DNA from: Ralstonia pickettii DTP0602
Lineage (GTDB): Bacteria; Pseudomonadota; Gammaproteobacteria; Burkholderiales; Burkholderiaceae
Direction of reading: 5' to 3'
DNA: 64,000 nucleotides
NCBI GenBank assembly: GCA_000471925.1
Contig: CP006667.1
Span: 1,860,001 to 1,924,000 of the forward strand
In this document: positions 26,938 through 37,481 of the stretch, in pieces
How positions within the stretch are numbered: position 1 is the first letter of the stretch
Layout of the letters: every line of letters begins with the position of its first letter
Notes under the pieces: generated by a model
The model's database searches: none
The model's input: only the letters and a program-made list of their open reading frames with translations
Told to the model about the DNA's origin: nothing
Made by a program: the position numbers and the translations under genes

Positions 26938-27246
26938 CTAGCAGCAGCCGTGGTGCCGATGATGTCGGTGTATGTATCTCGCTGGATCTTGCTGAAAAAT
27001 TGTTCGTGACGCTTCGGATTCAAAGTAAAACGAGAGACCCTCGAAGTTCGCTGTGATGGCGTGCGCAATATCGACCTTGTTGCCGGTGACAGGGTCGCGG
27101 ATAGTGGAGCTGTACTCCTGCGTTGTGGAGAGTTTCCCGCTGTCCTGCTTGGTTCGACGGCTATTGAATCGCTGCCAGGCTATCAGGGCGATGAGGGCCG
27201 TTCCGCTAAGCAGGAGCCAAGTGAGATTCTGTCATAACCAGTTCAT
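26938..27246 (-). pseudogene. Cysteine-less YHS-domain membrane protein with an in-frame TGA
   Basis: One frame encodes 102 codons: MNWL, a TGA, then QNLTWLLLSGTALIALIAW (a membrane helix), a polar linker, and a YHS-like domain DPVTGNKVDIAHAI...FEGLSFYFESEASRTIFQQDPARYI ending in HRHHRHHGCC. YHS domains normally have DPVCG and FCS-x2-C cysteines; here those positions are Thr, Glu and Ser, while the C-terminal His/Cys tail could still bind metal. The TGA at codon 5 has no alternative start after it before the helix. It is thus a pseudogene, a sequence error, or read-through. It lies within the Cu-ATPase operon. Confidence 0.7.
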
Positions 27247-27257
27247 AGGCCCTCTCT

Positions 27258-27473
27258 TCAACGTTTGTCTTGGAGTTCACGCTCGACTGCGTCTCGTATA
27301 TCGCGCTCGCACTGTCGCGAAAGGCGAAGACTCAACCACACCACAACGACCGGACATGACAGCAGGAATAGGCCAACCAGTATGGTGAGCGGTGTCAGCC
27401 CAAACCGGTAGACGATAGCTGCCGCGAGTAGCATTGCAAGGGCAGCGCAAATCCATGCCACCGCGTGTTTCAT
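27258..27473 (-). CDS. Small two-helix membrane protein
   Basis: A 71-residue protein with two membrane helices (residues 5-22 and 28-49) and a charged tail [20 protein letters not shown]. It starts inside the last codons of the Cu-ATPase gene (four-base overlap), so it is coupled to it. No family recognised; small membrane partners of copper ATPases are common in such clusters. Confidence 0.7.
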   Translation of the reverse strand: MKHAVAWICAALAMLLAAAIVYRFGLTPLTILVGLFLLSCPVVVVWLSLRLSRQCERDIRDAVERELQDKR

Positions 27474-29953
27474 CTCGCCTCCGGGCTGGTAATTTTGGAG
27501 CCAAGTCGTACACGCTTTAGCAATGCGGAGTTGGCTACCACACTCAATGAGGACAGCGCCATTGCTGCTGCGGCAAAGATGGGGTTCAGGAGTCCAAATG
27601 CAGCGACAGGGATGCCGATGGTGTTGTAAATGAACGCCCAGAAGAGGTTCTGTTTGATTTTGCGCATCGTCGCGCGGGACAGCTCAATGGCGGCGACTAC
27701 GTCACGCACGTCATCACGAATGAGAATGATGCTCCCAGTTTCCTTCGCGACATCCGAGCCTGAGCCGATGGCAATGCCGATGTCCGCTGCGGCAAGCGCC
27801 GGTGCGTCATTGACGCCGTCTCCCACCATGGCCACGACCTCCCCTTGCTTCTGCAATGCGTGAATAGTCTCGACCTTGTCTTCCGGCATCACCTCGGCAA
27901 TGACATGCTCAATGCCAACCTGCCGGCCGATTGCCTCGGCGGTGCGGCGGTTGTCACCGCTCAGTAGCACAACCTTGATGGCGCGCGCCTTCAATGCCGC
28001 GACCGCCTCGCTCGCTTCCGGTTTCACTGTGTCAGCCACGGCCACTACGCCGAGCAGTTGTGTGCCGGCGCCGACCAACATGGCCGTCTTGCCATCGGCT
28101 TCGAGCTTCCCGAGTACGGCTTCGGCCGCATCGGTTGGGATGCCTTGGCGTGCAAAGAGACGCCGGTTGCCCAGCCAGACTTGCTGACCGTCTACAAGGC
28201 CCTGAATGCCCATGCCAGACAACGCGCTGATGCCGGCTGCCTTGGGAATGGTGAGCGCGCGATGCTGTGCGGCCCGAACGATGGCTTCGCCCAAAAGGTG
28301 CTCGGACCCGGCTTCCACAGCGGCAGCGAGGGTCAGTAAGTCTGATTCCTCTCGCCCAGAAAAGGGGATGACATCGGTCAAGGTCGGCTCTCCGCGCGTA
28401 ATCGTCCCGGTCTTGTCAAAGACAACCGCGGTGAGCTTCTCGGCGCGCTCCAGCACTTCACCGCCGCGTATCAGGATGCCGTTGTCCGCTCCCTTGCCGA
28501 CGCCGACCATCAGCGCCGCAGGCGTGGCGACGCCCAGCGCGCAGGGGCAGGAGATAATCAGAACAGCCACGAATGCGAGCAGTCCGTGTGGAAAATGACC
28601 GGCGACGGTCCAGCTCACTAATGCCAACAGCGCAACCGAAACAACCGCAGGTACGAAGTAGCCGGTGACCTGGTCGGCCAGTCGCTGAATCTGCGCGGTG
28701 CTGGCCTGGGCGTCCTCGACCATCCTGATAATCTGAGCGAGTGCGGTGTCCGCTCCGATTTTTGTGGCCTGGAAGGTGAAGGCGCCACTGCGGTTAAGCG
28801 TGCCGCCAATGACTGCGGCACCGGGTTTCTTTTCCACGGGCATCGACTCGCCGGTCAGCATCGATTCATCGACACTGGATTGGCCATCGATAACCTTGCC
28901 GTCAGTGGGAATCTTCTCGCCGGGGCGTACAACGACGGCTTCGCCCACCATGATGCTTTCAGCGGGGATTTCCACCTCCCTCCCATCGCGAAGCACGTGA
29001 GCGACGGCGGGGCGTAGGTCGAGCAGGCGTCGAACAGCGGCGGAGGACTTCTTCTTGATGATTTCCTCCATGTATTTCCCCAGCAGCACGAAGGCGATAA
29101 TGACCGCCGACACCTCAAAGTAGACGTCTCGCTCTTCGACCTTGACGGGCAACCAAGACGGAAAGAACAGCACTACGACGCTGTAGAAGTAGGCGACGGA
29201 CGTTCCCAGCGCGATGAGGAAGTCCATATTGATATTGCGCGTCCGGATGGCGTTCCACGCGCCCTTGTAGAAGCTCCAGCCGCCAATGAACTGGACCGGC
29301 GTGACGAGAAGGAATAGCCACATCCCCCACGTGAACCAAGGCAAGGCGGGAATCGGGGCCCAGGTCAGCAGCGTCGCCCCGGCTGCCAGCGCCAGGAAGG
29401 CGCCAGCCCGTAGCACCGCCAGCGCGAGCACGCCGGTGAGAGCAATGGTCACGCGCGTCTTCATGGCTTTCAACTCGCTCTCTGGCGACTCGAATGTCCG
29501 AAGGCAGTTCTCGCTGCAGAAGTAGTACTTGCGGTTGCCACGCTCGGCGGACAGGGCCCTAGCTTTGTCCACCATCATTCCGCAGATGGGGTCCTTAGCG
29601 AGTTGCTTAGCGGCGCTGGACGCCAGCGCGGGCGTTGCCGCAGAGATAGGAGCGACGCCCGGTGGGCTCGCAATGCTAGAGGGCCCAGCCGAGCTACGCT
29701 CATCAACGGGGTGAGGAATATATTTCGCCGGGTTGGCGAGGAAAGCGTGCTCACAGCGTGAGGAGCAGAACCAATACCGCTTCTGGTCGACTTCCGTGCT
29801 GGCAGCCGCCTCCCGTGGGGAAATCTCCATGCCACAGACTGGGTCACGCACCAGTTGCTGGGAGGCGGCTGGGCCCGTGGCGGCCGTTGGAACTGCCTGG
29901 GCACCGGTGACGCCGTAATTCCCCCCATGAGGGGTAGTGGACTTGGTCGGCAT
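27470..29953 (-). CDS. Cu+-translocating P1B-type ATPase with two N-terminal YHS domains
   Basis: An 827-residue ATPase. In place of HMA domains it carries two YHS domains: DPVCGM at 37-42 with FCSSRC at 62-67, and DPICGM at 121-126 with FCSENC at 145-150. It then has eight membrane helices, TGES, the metal motif CPC at 469-471, DKTGT at 513-517 and GDGVNDAP. Helices 7 and 8 contain YN and MALSS, the pair that defines Cu+-specific P1B-1 pumps. It should export Cu+ from the cytoplasm or load it for periplasmic use. The gene heads the operon that continues with small membrane proteins, and a perfect FNR box lies upstream. Confidence 0.93.
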   Translation of the reverse strand: MPTKSTTPHGGNYGVTGAQAVPTAATGPAASQQLVRDPVCGMEISPREAAASTEVDQKRYWFCSSRCEHAFLANPAKYIPHPVDERSSAGPSSIASPPGVAPISAATPALASSAAKQLAKDPICGMMVDKARALSAERGNRKYYFCSENCLRTFESPESELKAMKTRVTIALTGVLALAVLRAGAFLALAAGATLLTWAPIPALPWFTWGMWLFLLVTPVQFIGGWSFYKGAWNAIRTRNINMDFLIALGTSVAYFYSVVVLFFPSWLPVKVEERDVYFEVSAVIIAFVLLGKYMEEIIKKKSSAAVRRLLDLRPAVAHVLRDGREVEIPAESIMVGEAVVVRPGEKIPTDGKVIDGQSSVDESMLTGESMPVEKKPGAAVIGGTLNRSGAFTFQATKIGADTALAQIIRMVEDAQASTAQIQRLADQVTGYFVPAVVSVALLALVSWTVAGHFPHGLLAFVAVLIISCPCALGVATPAALMVGVGKGADNGILIRGGEVLERAEKLTAVVFDKTGTITRGEPTLTDVIPFSGREESDLLTLAAAVEAGSEHLLGEAIVRAAQHRALTIPKAAGISALSGMGIQGLVDGQQVWLGNRRLFARQGIPTDAAEAVLGKLEADGKTAMLVGAGTQLLGVVAVADTVKPEASEAVAALKARAIKVVLLSGDNRRTAEAIGRQVGIEHVIAEVMPEDKVETIHALQKQGEVVAMVGDGVNDAPALAAADIGIAIGSGSDVAKETGSIILIRDDVRDVVAAIELSRATMRKIKQNLFWAFIYNTIGIPVAAFGLLNPIFAAAAMALSSLSVVANSALLKRVRLGSKITSPEAR

Positions 29954-30035
29954 TCCATCCTCTCCTTGGGGCGACTAGGAGGACCTGCAGCGCATAAATT
30001 ACATTTGAATTCTGGGCGACCAGTCGATTTGCTTC

Positions 30036-30049
30036 TTGATTTCAATCAA
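30036..30049 (-). promoter_or_regulatory. Perfect FNR/ANR box before the Cu-ATPase operon
   Basis: TTGAT-TTCA-ATCAA is a perfect palindromic FNR/ANR consensus. Its centre is about 90 bases before the ATPase start, which fits activation at low oxygen with a leader of about 50 bases. A copper pump under FNR-type control would fit supply of copper to oxidases or denitrification enzymes. Confidence 0.65.
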
Positions 30050-30195
30050 GCGTTCATGGGTGGTCGGGGGTGCAGTGGGTGCCGGTTGGGGGAATGAATG
30101 TCGAACGCCACATGACGCATGTGTTTGAAGGCTGCGGAAGCCGCACAGCCAGCCGATGCCGGCGCCGAGGTTGCTGTGCTCCCCATATACCGGGC

Positions 30196-31378
30196 CTAGC
30201 AGGCTGCTGAAGTACCTCGACCCCGAGTCAGCGCATCGACAGGTCGAAACGTTGATCTGAGAACTCAACACGATTCACTCTCCGACATCGCATGCGCCGC
30301 GCAGACACCTTCACCGAAAGCTTGTTCACCATGCGGCGGCTGGACGATTTCGTGCCCAAGTCCCATCCACTGCGCCCGATCCGCACCATGGTCAATCAGG
30401 CCTTGGCGAAGATGGATCGGCTGTTCGCGGGGATGTATGAGGCCGACATCAAGGGCGGTCGCCCGAGCATCGCGCCGGAGAAGCTGCTGCGAGCGATGTT
30501 GCTGCAGGTGCGCTACAGCATTCGGTCCGAGCGCCAACTTATGGAGCAGACGCAGTACAACCTGTTGTTTCGCTGGTTCATCGGGTTGTCGATGGACGAC
30601 GCAGTCTGGGTGGCCACGGTATTCACCAAGAACCGCGCGCGTCTGATCCAACACGACGCGGTAATCGAATTCTTCAACGAGGTGCTGGCCCTTGCGCAGA
30701 AGAAGAACTGGCTGTCGGGCGAGCACTTCAGCGTGGACGGCACGCTGATACAGGCGTGGGCAGGCCACAAGAGCTTTGTCCGCAAGGATGGAAGCGACGG
30801 CGACGACGATAGCGGCAACTTCAGGGGGCACCAGCGCAGCAACGAGACGCATCAATCCAGTACCGATCCAGATGCGAAGCTTTATCGCAAAGGCAAGACT
30901 GGCAGTGAACTGCGCTACATGGGGCATACGTTGAGTGACAACCGCCACGGCCTGGTGGTCAGCGCCCTGGTGAGCACCGCTGATGGACACGCCGAGCGCG
31001 AGGCTGCCAAAGTCATGCTCAACGATGCCCGGCAGGTGACGGACAATCCGGACACCGAAATCACAGTGGGTGCAGACAAGGGCTACGACGCGCAGGAGTT
31101 TATTGAGGCCTGCCTGGAGATGAAGGTGACGCCGCATGTGGCGCAAAACACCTCGGGTCGGCGCTCGGCGGTTCCTGATGCCATTGCCCGCAGCGAGGGA
31201 TATGCCATCTCGCAGCAAAAGCGCAAGCTGATCGAGCAAGGCTTCGGCTGGGTCAAGACGGTTGGGCGCATGCGCCAGGTGATGGCTTTCCGCCTGTGCA
31301 GGTAAGCACTGCTTCCTGCCTTGGTCAATGAGCTGGTCCATGGCTCGGTAGCGGTCTTCTAGCAGGCTGCTGAAGTAC
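30196..31378 (+). mobile_element. IS5-like insertion sequence, right end atypical
   Basis: The element spans a transposase gene between two copies of CTAGCAGGCTGCTGAAGTAC (30196-30215 and 31359-31378). These copies are direct, not inverted, so the right copy is probably the left end of another element or the result of recombination. The transposase also loses its normal C terminus before the right copy. The element lies between the Cu-ATPase promoter and the archaeal-type SAM synthetase. Confidence 0.6.
30292..31305 (+). CDS. IS5-family-like DDE transposase, C-terminally altered
   Basis: A 337-residue transposase. The N-terminal domain (FVPKSHPLRPIRTMVNQAL, LLRAMLLQVRYSIRSERQLMEQ) is followed by the DDE core: D in HFSVDGTLIQAW, D in VGADKGYDAQEF and E in EQGFGWVKTVGRMRQ. 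The usual C-terminal 20-30 residues after GRMRQ are replaced by MAFRLCR. The catalytic triad is present, but activity is doubtful because the right end of the element is abnormal. A long open frame on the opposite strand is a by-product of codon bias. Confidence 0.88.
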   Translation: MRRADTFTESLFTMRRLDDFVPKSHPLRPIRTMVNQALAKMDRLFAGMYEADIKGGRPSIAPEKLLRAMLLQVRYSIRSERQLMEQTQYNLLFRWFIGLSMDDAVWVATVFTKNRARLIQHDAVIEFFNEVLALAQKKNWLSGEHFSVDGTLIQAWAGHKSFVRKDGSDGDDDSGNFRGHQRSNETHQSSTDPDAKLYRKGKTGSELRYMGHTLSDNRHGLVVSALVSTADGHAEREAAKVMLNDARQVTDNPDTEITVGADKGYDAQEFIEACLEMKVTPHVAQNTSGRRSAVPDAIARSEGYAISQQKRKLIEQGFGWVKTVGRMRQVMAFRLCR

Positions 31379-31439
31379 TCCCCGCACAAACGGTATGCCT
31401 TGATTTCACAATCCGGAAGCTACGCGCCCCTGAATCGCT

Positions 31440-32585
31440 TCAGTCCGCGCACCTCGCCAGCTGTTGCGTCGCGAGTTCACGAACTTGCTGCTTCTGGGCG
31501 CTCGAGATGCCGCGCTCGGCCACGACATCAATGGCAAACAGTTGGGGCTGGTCGATGGGGCGTCCAATTCCGGAGAGAAGCCGGACGATGACTTCATCCG
31601 CGCCATCCAAGCTTGCCTGAATATGAGTGGCTAACCGGTGGGCGAGCACGTTGTAGAGCTTGCCGACATGTGACGCCGGGTTCTTGCCCGCTGCGGCCTC
31701 CAGCGACATTGGCCGATAGGGGGTAATCAGGCCATTAACTCGGCTTCCGCGGCCGACCTGGCCGTCATCACCATGCTCAGCGCTCAAGCCAGTGACCGTC
31801 AGGTAAATCCCGCTTTCGTCGCACGCATCCCGGCTATCGAGGGTATTGATTGCAATCTCACACTCAGTGCCGATGCGCTCGGCCAGATACGACTCAATTC
31901 GCCCCTTGAGGATGAAGTACTCGTCGACGCCGTGGACGCATCGGTCGACAAACGCCAGTGCAATAGTTAGACGGTGATGCTCGCCCAGCCGACTCCCCAT
32001 TACCTTGTAATCGAGGCCCGCCGCCTCAAACACTCCCCTGTCGGCACGTGAGCGCAGAAGGTCGGCAACTAACAGGACCGCTCTTTCAAGCGATGAGGGT
32101 GGCGCATAGCCGACGCCAAAGGATGTGTCATTGGACAGTGGAAGAGACGCTGCATTGGGCACACGCCGGAGGTTCGGGGCTGAAGGGCGGAGGATTGGCT
32201 CGATGCGGATGTCATTGCCAATACCGCCCAAGGACGTTGCCAGGTACTCGCGAATGGCCTGCTCGACAATTAGCTCGGCCTTGGCCGACGGAAGTTTGGT
32301 AACAGGGCCGGACACTATCAATCGCGTTGAGCGCAGCACTTTGCCACCGCCGAACTTTGGCGCGCTCATGCCGCCGATGAGTAGCGCCTTGTCCAGATTG
32401 AAGTGCTGGACTGCTCCATAGGCTTCGAGGTAGGCGCGACACAAGGCGCGGGCCGCAGCTTCGACAGCCCCATCGCATAGGCTATCGGGATGTCCGATGC
32501 CCTTGTGCTCGCACATTTCCGTCGGCTCGCCTCGCCACGACGGCCCACTCGAAATAGAAATCGCAATGTTCTCCATGGTACGCAT
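31440..32585 (-). CDS. Archaeal-type S-adenosylmethionine synthetase
   Basis: A 381-residue protein of the archaeal methionine adenosyltransferase family (PF01941), not the bacterial MetK. Signatures include TEMCEHKGIGHPDSLCDGAV near the N terminus, GGMSAPKFGGGKVLRSTRLIV, NDTSFGVGYAP, a central GLSAEHGDDGQVGRGSRVNG and MSLEAAAGKNPASHVGKLYN. It would make S-adenosylmethionine from methionine and ATP. A bacterium of this group also has a normal metK, so this is an accessory copy. A decayed relative lies at 14269-14911. The neighbouring methyltransferase-like and membrane genes may draw on it, but that is only inference. Confidence 0.9.
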   Translation of the reverse strand: MRTMENIAISISSGPSWRGEPTEMCEHKGIGHPDSLCDGAVEAAARALCRAYLEAYGAVQHFNLDKALLIGGMSAPKFGGGKVLRSTRLIVSGPVTKLPSAKAELIVEQAIREYLATSLGGIGNDIRIEPILRPSAPNLRRVPNAASLPLSNDTSFGVGYAPPSSLERAVLLVADLLRSRADRGVFEAAGLDYKVMGSRLGEHHRLTIALAFVDRCVHGVDEYFILKGRIESYLAERIGTECEIAINTLDSRDACDESGIYLTVTGLSAEHGDDGQVGRGSRVNGLITPYRPMSLEAAAGKNPASHVGKLYNVLAHRLATHIQASLDGADEVIVRLLSGIGRPIDQPQLFAIDVVAERGISSAQKQQVRELATQQLARCAD

Positions 32586-32784
32586 CTCGAACCCCTTTCA
32601 CGCCGTCGCCCTGTAGCCATTCCCTGTAGCCATTCTTAGAGATGCGGCGTCCTTCATGCCTTGCCCCGGCATAGTCAATGAGTATGGGTGCGTTGTTCTC
32701 CAGAAATTCCAAAAGTCGCTGCGTAGCGCGCGCTGCTGTGCCTGCTGTGCAGCCGTAGAAAGGGTTTGGGATCTCTGCCGCCAT
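32482..32784 (-). pseudogene. Possible transposase C-terminal fragment
   Basis: The first part of this 100-residue reading, ATQRLLEFLENNAPILIDYAGARHEGRRIS, resembles the C-terminal region of ISKra4/IS1380-like transposases (NNxxxLIDYGxRxRxGxxIS). The expected following block is absent, and the frame runs into the start of the SAM synthetase gene. If correct it is a dead fragment; a short unrelated protein cannot be excluded. Confidence 0.4.
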
Positions 32785-32789
32785 AGCGC

Positions 32790-33212
32790 CTATGCGGCTC
32801 TTGCTTGAATACGTGATGACTCAATGGCGAATACAACCAGCATACCGCCCAAGATTGAGATATTCTTCAAAATGTGATTAAGCTGATTCAGGAAGTCTGC
32901 GGGATCGGCGCGCCAGAAGCCGTGGAAGATGATGGTCGTGGGCACCAGGAACAGTGCAAGAAGCAGCGCGCCTAACCGCGCGTTCCAGCCGGAGATCAAG
33001 GTCAGTCCACCACCAATTTCAATCACGATGGTTAGCACCAGAAGCAAATCCGGGCTTGGTAGTTCAGCACTGGCAACCCATGCAGAATAGGCCGCAAAGC
33101 TGCCGATCTTCAAGAGTCCGGAAAATAAAAAAAGAGAGCCTAGAAGGGCGCGACCGACAGTGTACGTTCGTGAAACGATCGTTGGCGTGAGGGACATAGT
33201 AGTCATGACCAT
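32790..33212 (-). CDS. DoxX-family membrane protein
   Basis: A 140-residue protein with four membrane helices and the DoxX signature TVGRALLGSLFLFSGLLKIGSF near the N terminus, then LLVLTIVIEIGGGLTLISGW and LGALLLALFLVPTTIIFHGFW. DoxX proteins occur with oxidoreductases and in thiosulfate or quinone metabolism; the role of stand-alone members is poorly known. GGAG precedes the chosen ATG by seven bases. A later ATG (MSLTPTI) is also possible. Confidence 0.88.
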   Translation of the reverse strand: MVMTTMSLTPTIVSRTYTVGRALLGSLFLFSGLLKIGSFAAYSAWVASAELPSPDLLLVLTIVIEIGGGLTLISGWNARLGALLLALFLVPTTIIFHGFWRADPADFLNQLNHILKNISILGGMLVVFAIESSRIQARAA

Positions 33213-33830
33213 GATAATTCTCCGGAACCAAACAGCGCCAGCAGGCGTTACTTATCAGCCGAATGTGCTAACGGAAACCTGGAGGCCTTCCTCGTTTCCA
33301 GGTTGTAGTATCGCGGTCATGACAATCCTCCTGCCTTGGCGGACGAGGCGCGAAAAATATCTTTGCCTGTTCGGAAGCGTAGGTCGTATGCGCACTTTCC
33401 CATTGATGCATCGCAAGCTAGATGCCAGATACAACATCCTGCCGACTTACCTTGGGGGTTGTCGTACATCAAGGTCGGCTCACCCTCTCCATTCGAGCCT
33501 CAACTCTTTCCTGAGAAAGGAGAGCGCGCCCAAGCGGGGGCGAGCTCCCCGGCACCCGTTGTGAGGCCAATGAGCCATCTAGAATGCAGGATGGCTTCCG
33601 ACCCTCGAACTGCGACCTCCGTCCTTTAACTCCGAATCACACTTCACGCCTAGCGGCCTCCCCAGGTTTTGCACGCTCTCTTCTACGTCTCTCAAGTCAA
33701 AGCCTTCGCCGCATGGTTTGCACCCTCTGCGGCGGGCCAACTGGGTCTACGGGTAGCCTCCCTTCGGCGCCGGGCGTTCTCCGGCAGGCTTATGAGCCGC
33801 AGAGCATAACCTTTGCTTTGGTTACAGGCC
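33213..33830. other. Intergenic stretch without a supported gene
   Basis: Over 600 bases between the DoxX gene and the 3' end of the DUF3622-like gene. A partial FNR-like sequence TTGTC-GTAC-ATCAA occurs at 33459-33472, with two mismatches. I see no coding sequence, RNA gene or repeat that I can defend. Confidence 0.45.
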
Positions 33831-34586
33831 CTATCGAGCTGGGAATCCGGCCAAGACCACCTGGAAATCCTCGAAGATTACGTAGTTCTCAGGTTCCATC
33901 GGTGTTCCATCGACTGCGTGGTTTGCGGCACGCTTGACCTCTTCTGCGGGCAATGGTCGGATGCCGTCGCCGGAGATGTAAACCCCATAGAGCGCTTTCC
34001 AAGGAATCGAAATTTCCTTGCCGCTGGAGTTCTTTATTGTTGTGCTGGTCCCGGGAATGAACTGGCGAATCGTTATGCCCGCGCTTGCGTAGCCACAAAG
34101 ACAATCATCAAGCGACTTCAGAAAATCCGCTTCATGGCCAGGTGTGTATCCGACAGCCCCATTCTCAGCGATGTCGTAGGCCTTCGGATTTTGGCGCGTG
34201 GAGACGGTCACAATCTTATTTCCCGGAAGAGATCGAATGGCACTCAACAATCTGGCAGCATCCGGCGAGTTTGGCTGGAAAGGCTCGGTATATGCCTGCA
34301 AGGCCTCGACACGAACCATGCTGCTTTGCATTTTGGCGTTGCTCCGCGGTCCAAGCTCTTGAACGAGTGTCCGCCGCCGGCGCTTGCTCTCGCGGCGTCG
34401 AACTCTCAGGGCCTCACGCTGGCGCAGATAGTCGGCCAACTCCTTCTCCGCCCATTCGTGTGCTTCCTGGCGCGAGGCGAAACCTTTCCGCTCTCGTTCG
34501 ATTGTGGTGCCCCTGGAGGTTCTGCGGCGAACTACGCGAGCGCAAAACCGGCCATCGACCATGGTTACTGTAGTGCAATACTTCAT
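33831..34586 (-). CDS. DUF3622-like protein with unknown C-terminal domain
   Basis: A 251-residue soluble protein of two parts. Residues about 10-75 (FCARVVRRRTSRGTTIERERKGFASRQEAHEWAEKEL, then a basic RRRESKRRRRT tail) fit the DUF3622 domain, a short beta-helix unit often found alone. Residues 76-251, including SAIRSLPGNKIVTVSTRQNPKAYD and GITIRQFIPGTSTTIKN, show no motif that I know. There is no signal peptide. The gene stands alone between DoxX and groES. The basic linker could bind nucleic acid, but this is only a possibility. Confidence 0.6.
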   Translation of the reverse strand: MKYCTTVTMVDGRFCARVVRRRTSRGTTIERERKGFASRQEAHEWAEKELADYLRQREALRVRRRESKRRRRTLVQELGPRSNAKMQSSMVRVEALQAYTEPFQPNSPDAARLLSAIRSLPGNKIVTVSTRQNPKAYDIAENGAVGYTPGHEADFLKSLDDCLCGYASAGITIRQFIPGTSTTIKNSSGKEISIPWKALYGVYISGDGIRPLPAEEVKRAANHAVDGTPMEPENYVIFEDFQVVLAGFPAR

Positions 34587-35215
34587 CGGTCAGTGCGAGA
34601 AACCCCGGCGTTCGGACCGGGGAGGGATAGCGCGCGACGCTAAGCGCCGCCCCAGCTCTCGCTCTCCTTGATAGTTGGCGCTATGAATGAATCCATCGCC
34701 GCGCTGGATCCTGCAGTGTTTGCATGAAGTGCATGCACCGTGCGAGCGACAGTTTGGAAGGTAAGCTTCTTCTTAAGTATATAGTTGAAGATGTTCGATG
34801 AAAAAAATCCGAGCATCCAGTTCCTTGGCATGTATGGAAATATCTGCGCGATTTAATTCTGGGCCTAACAATGGAGCACTGGTATTAGTCCCGTCTCGCA
34901 AGGAGACTTCCGCGAAGTCAAACTCGCTGAATTGAAGCTCGCGGCCTCGCCTTTGACTGTGCCACTGATACTGGCGGCCTTGAAACCGCTGCTGGGCGGA
35001 AACCCTCGTCCTGGCTGCCTTGAAGCAGGCACGCAGAAGCGAATAGTCCAAGACTATGGTTGCATCGAATTGGCATCGTCACATCTATGAGGCTGCGATC
35101 CCCGCAAAGTGCCGATGCTTCGTTTTTCAGTAGCATCCCAGCCACGGTCTCTCCCGCGTTCTGAGGAGAGCATGGCCGTGCGCAAGCACAAGCTCAGTTT
35201 TTCCACAAATCCGGT
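34587..35215. other. AT-richer region upstream of groES without a supported gene
   Basis: About 630 bases with lower GC than the surroundings (for example AT-rich stretches near 34760-34860). Short readings of 60-90 codons occur on the minus strand but have no recognisable domains or ribosome-binding sites. The lower GC suggests foreign DNA inserted before the groES promoter. Confidence 0.45.
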
Positions 35216-35245
35216 CTTGAAATGCCCATACTCCATCCCCATCAT
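35216..35245 (+). promoter_or_regulatory. Sigma-32 heat-shock promoter of groES-groEL
   Basis: CTTGAAA (-35) and CCCCATCAT (-10) separated by 14 bases match the sigma-32 consensus closely. The promoter is about 120 bases before groES and overlaps the CIRCE operator at its 3' end. Confidence 0.85.
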
Positions 35246-35271
35246 TCGCATTCGTCAGGGCGGAGTGCTAA
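35245..35271 (+). promoter_or_regulatory. CIRCE operator (HrcA site)
   Basis: TTCGCATTC-N9-GAGTGCTAA matches the CIRCE element TTAGCACTC-N9-GAGTGCTAA, the right half perfectly and the left half with two changes. HrcA would repress groES-groEL here, so the operon has both positive (sigma-32) and negative (HrcA) heat-shock control. Confidence 0.8.
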
Positions 35272-35362
35272 TAGCGCCTGTTCGATACACCAAATTTCAG
35301 ACGGCATTGCCCTCGTGGCTGGCCGTTTTGTTCGAATAACACTTGCATATCTAGGAGCATTC

Positions 35363-35653
35363 ATGAACCTTCGCCCTCTGCACGACCGCGTGATCGTCAA
35401 GCGTCTGGACAACGAAACCAAGTCCGCGTCCGGCATCGTGATTCCCGACAACGCCGCCGAGAAGCCCGACCAGGGCGAAGTCCTGGCCGTCGGCCCGGGC
35501 AAGAAGGATGACAAGGGCCACAATATCGCTCTCGACGTCAAGGTGGGTGACCGCGTTCTGTTCGGCAAGTACGCCGGCCAGGGCGTGAAGGTGGATGGCC
35601 AGGAACTGCTGGTCATGCGCGAAGAAGACATCATGGCCGTGGTTGCCAAGTAA
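35363..35653 (+). CDS. groES: Co-chaperonin GroES
   Basis: The 96-residue chaperonin-10 subunit, full length. It shows [15 protein letters not shown] at the N terminus, the mobile loop [23 protein letters not shown] and the ending [14 protein letters not shown]. Seven subunits cap GroEL and enclose substrate during folding. The start has AGGAG five bases upstream. It is followed by groEL after 100 bases. The close match to Ralstonia/Cupriavidus GroES is the best taxonomic marker in the window. Confidence 0.98.
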   Translation: MNLRPLHDRVIVKRLDNETKSASGIVIPDNAAEKPDQGEVLAVGPGKKDDKGHNIALDVKVGDRVLFGKYAGQGVKVDGQELLVMREEDIMAVVAK

Positions 35654-35711
35654 TCGACGCCCGTCGCACCAACAAATACCCCAGATTCCCGACCGTCCCC
35701 CTCTCATATAG

Positions 35712-37388
<1,677 letters not shown>

Positions 37389-37445
37389 TTTGTGCCGACC
37401 GACTGCCGGCAGCGTGTCACAACCGCGCCGGCAGGCTGTCACAGC

Positions 37446-37481
37446 AAAAACCCCCGCGGGTGCGAATCCGCGGGGGTTTTT
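37446..37481 (+). terminator. Rho-independent terminator after groEL
   Basis: AAAAACCCCCGCGG and CCGCGGGGGTTTTT form a perfect 14-bp stem around an 8-base loop, ending in a T run. The A/T flanks make it potentially bidirectional. Confidence 0.95.

Noticed and set aside
30265..31389. A 374-codon open frame opposite the IS transposase
   Set aside because: The transposase has the full DDE motif set; the opposite frame has none and is codon-bias noise.
33459..33472. TTGTC-GTAC-ATCAA as an FNR site
   Set aside because: Two mismatches in one half; also seen in similar form at 18998-19011, too weak to list as sites.
34640..34831. A 63-codon reading in the AT-rich region before groES
   Set aside because: No ribosome-binding site or recognisable motif; may be chance in low-GC DNA.
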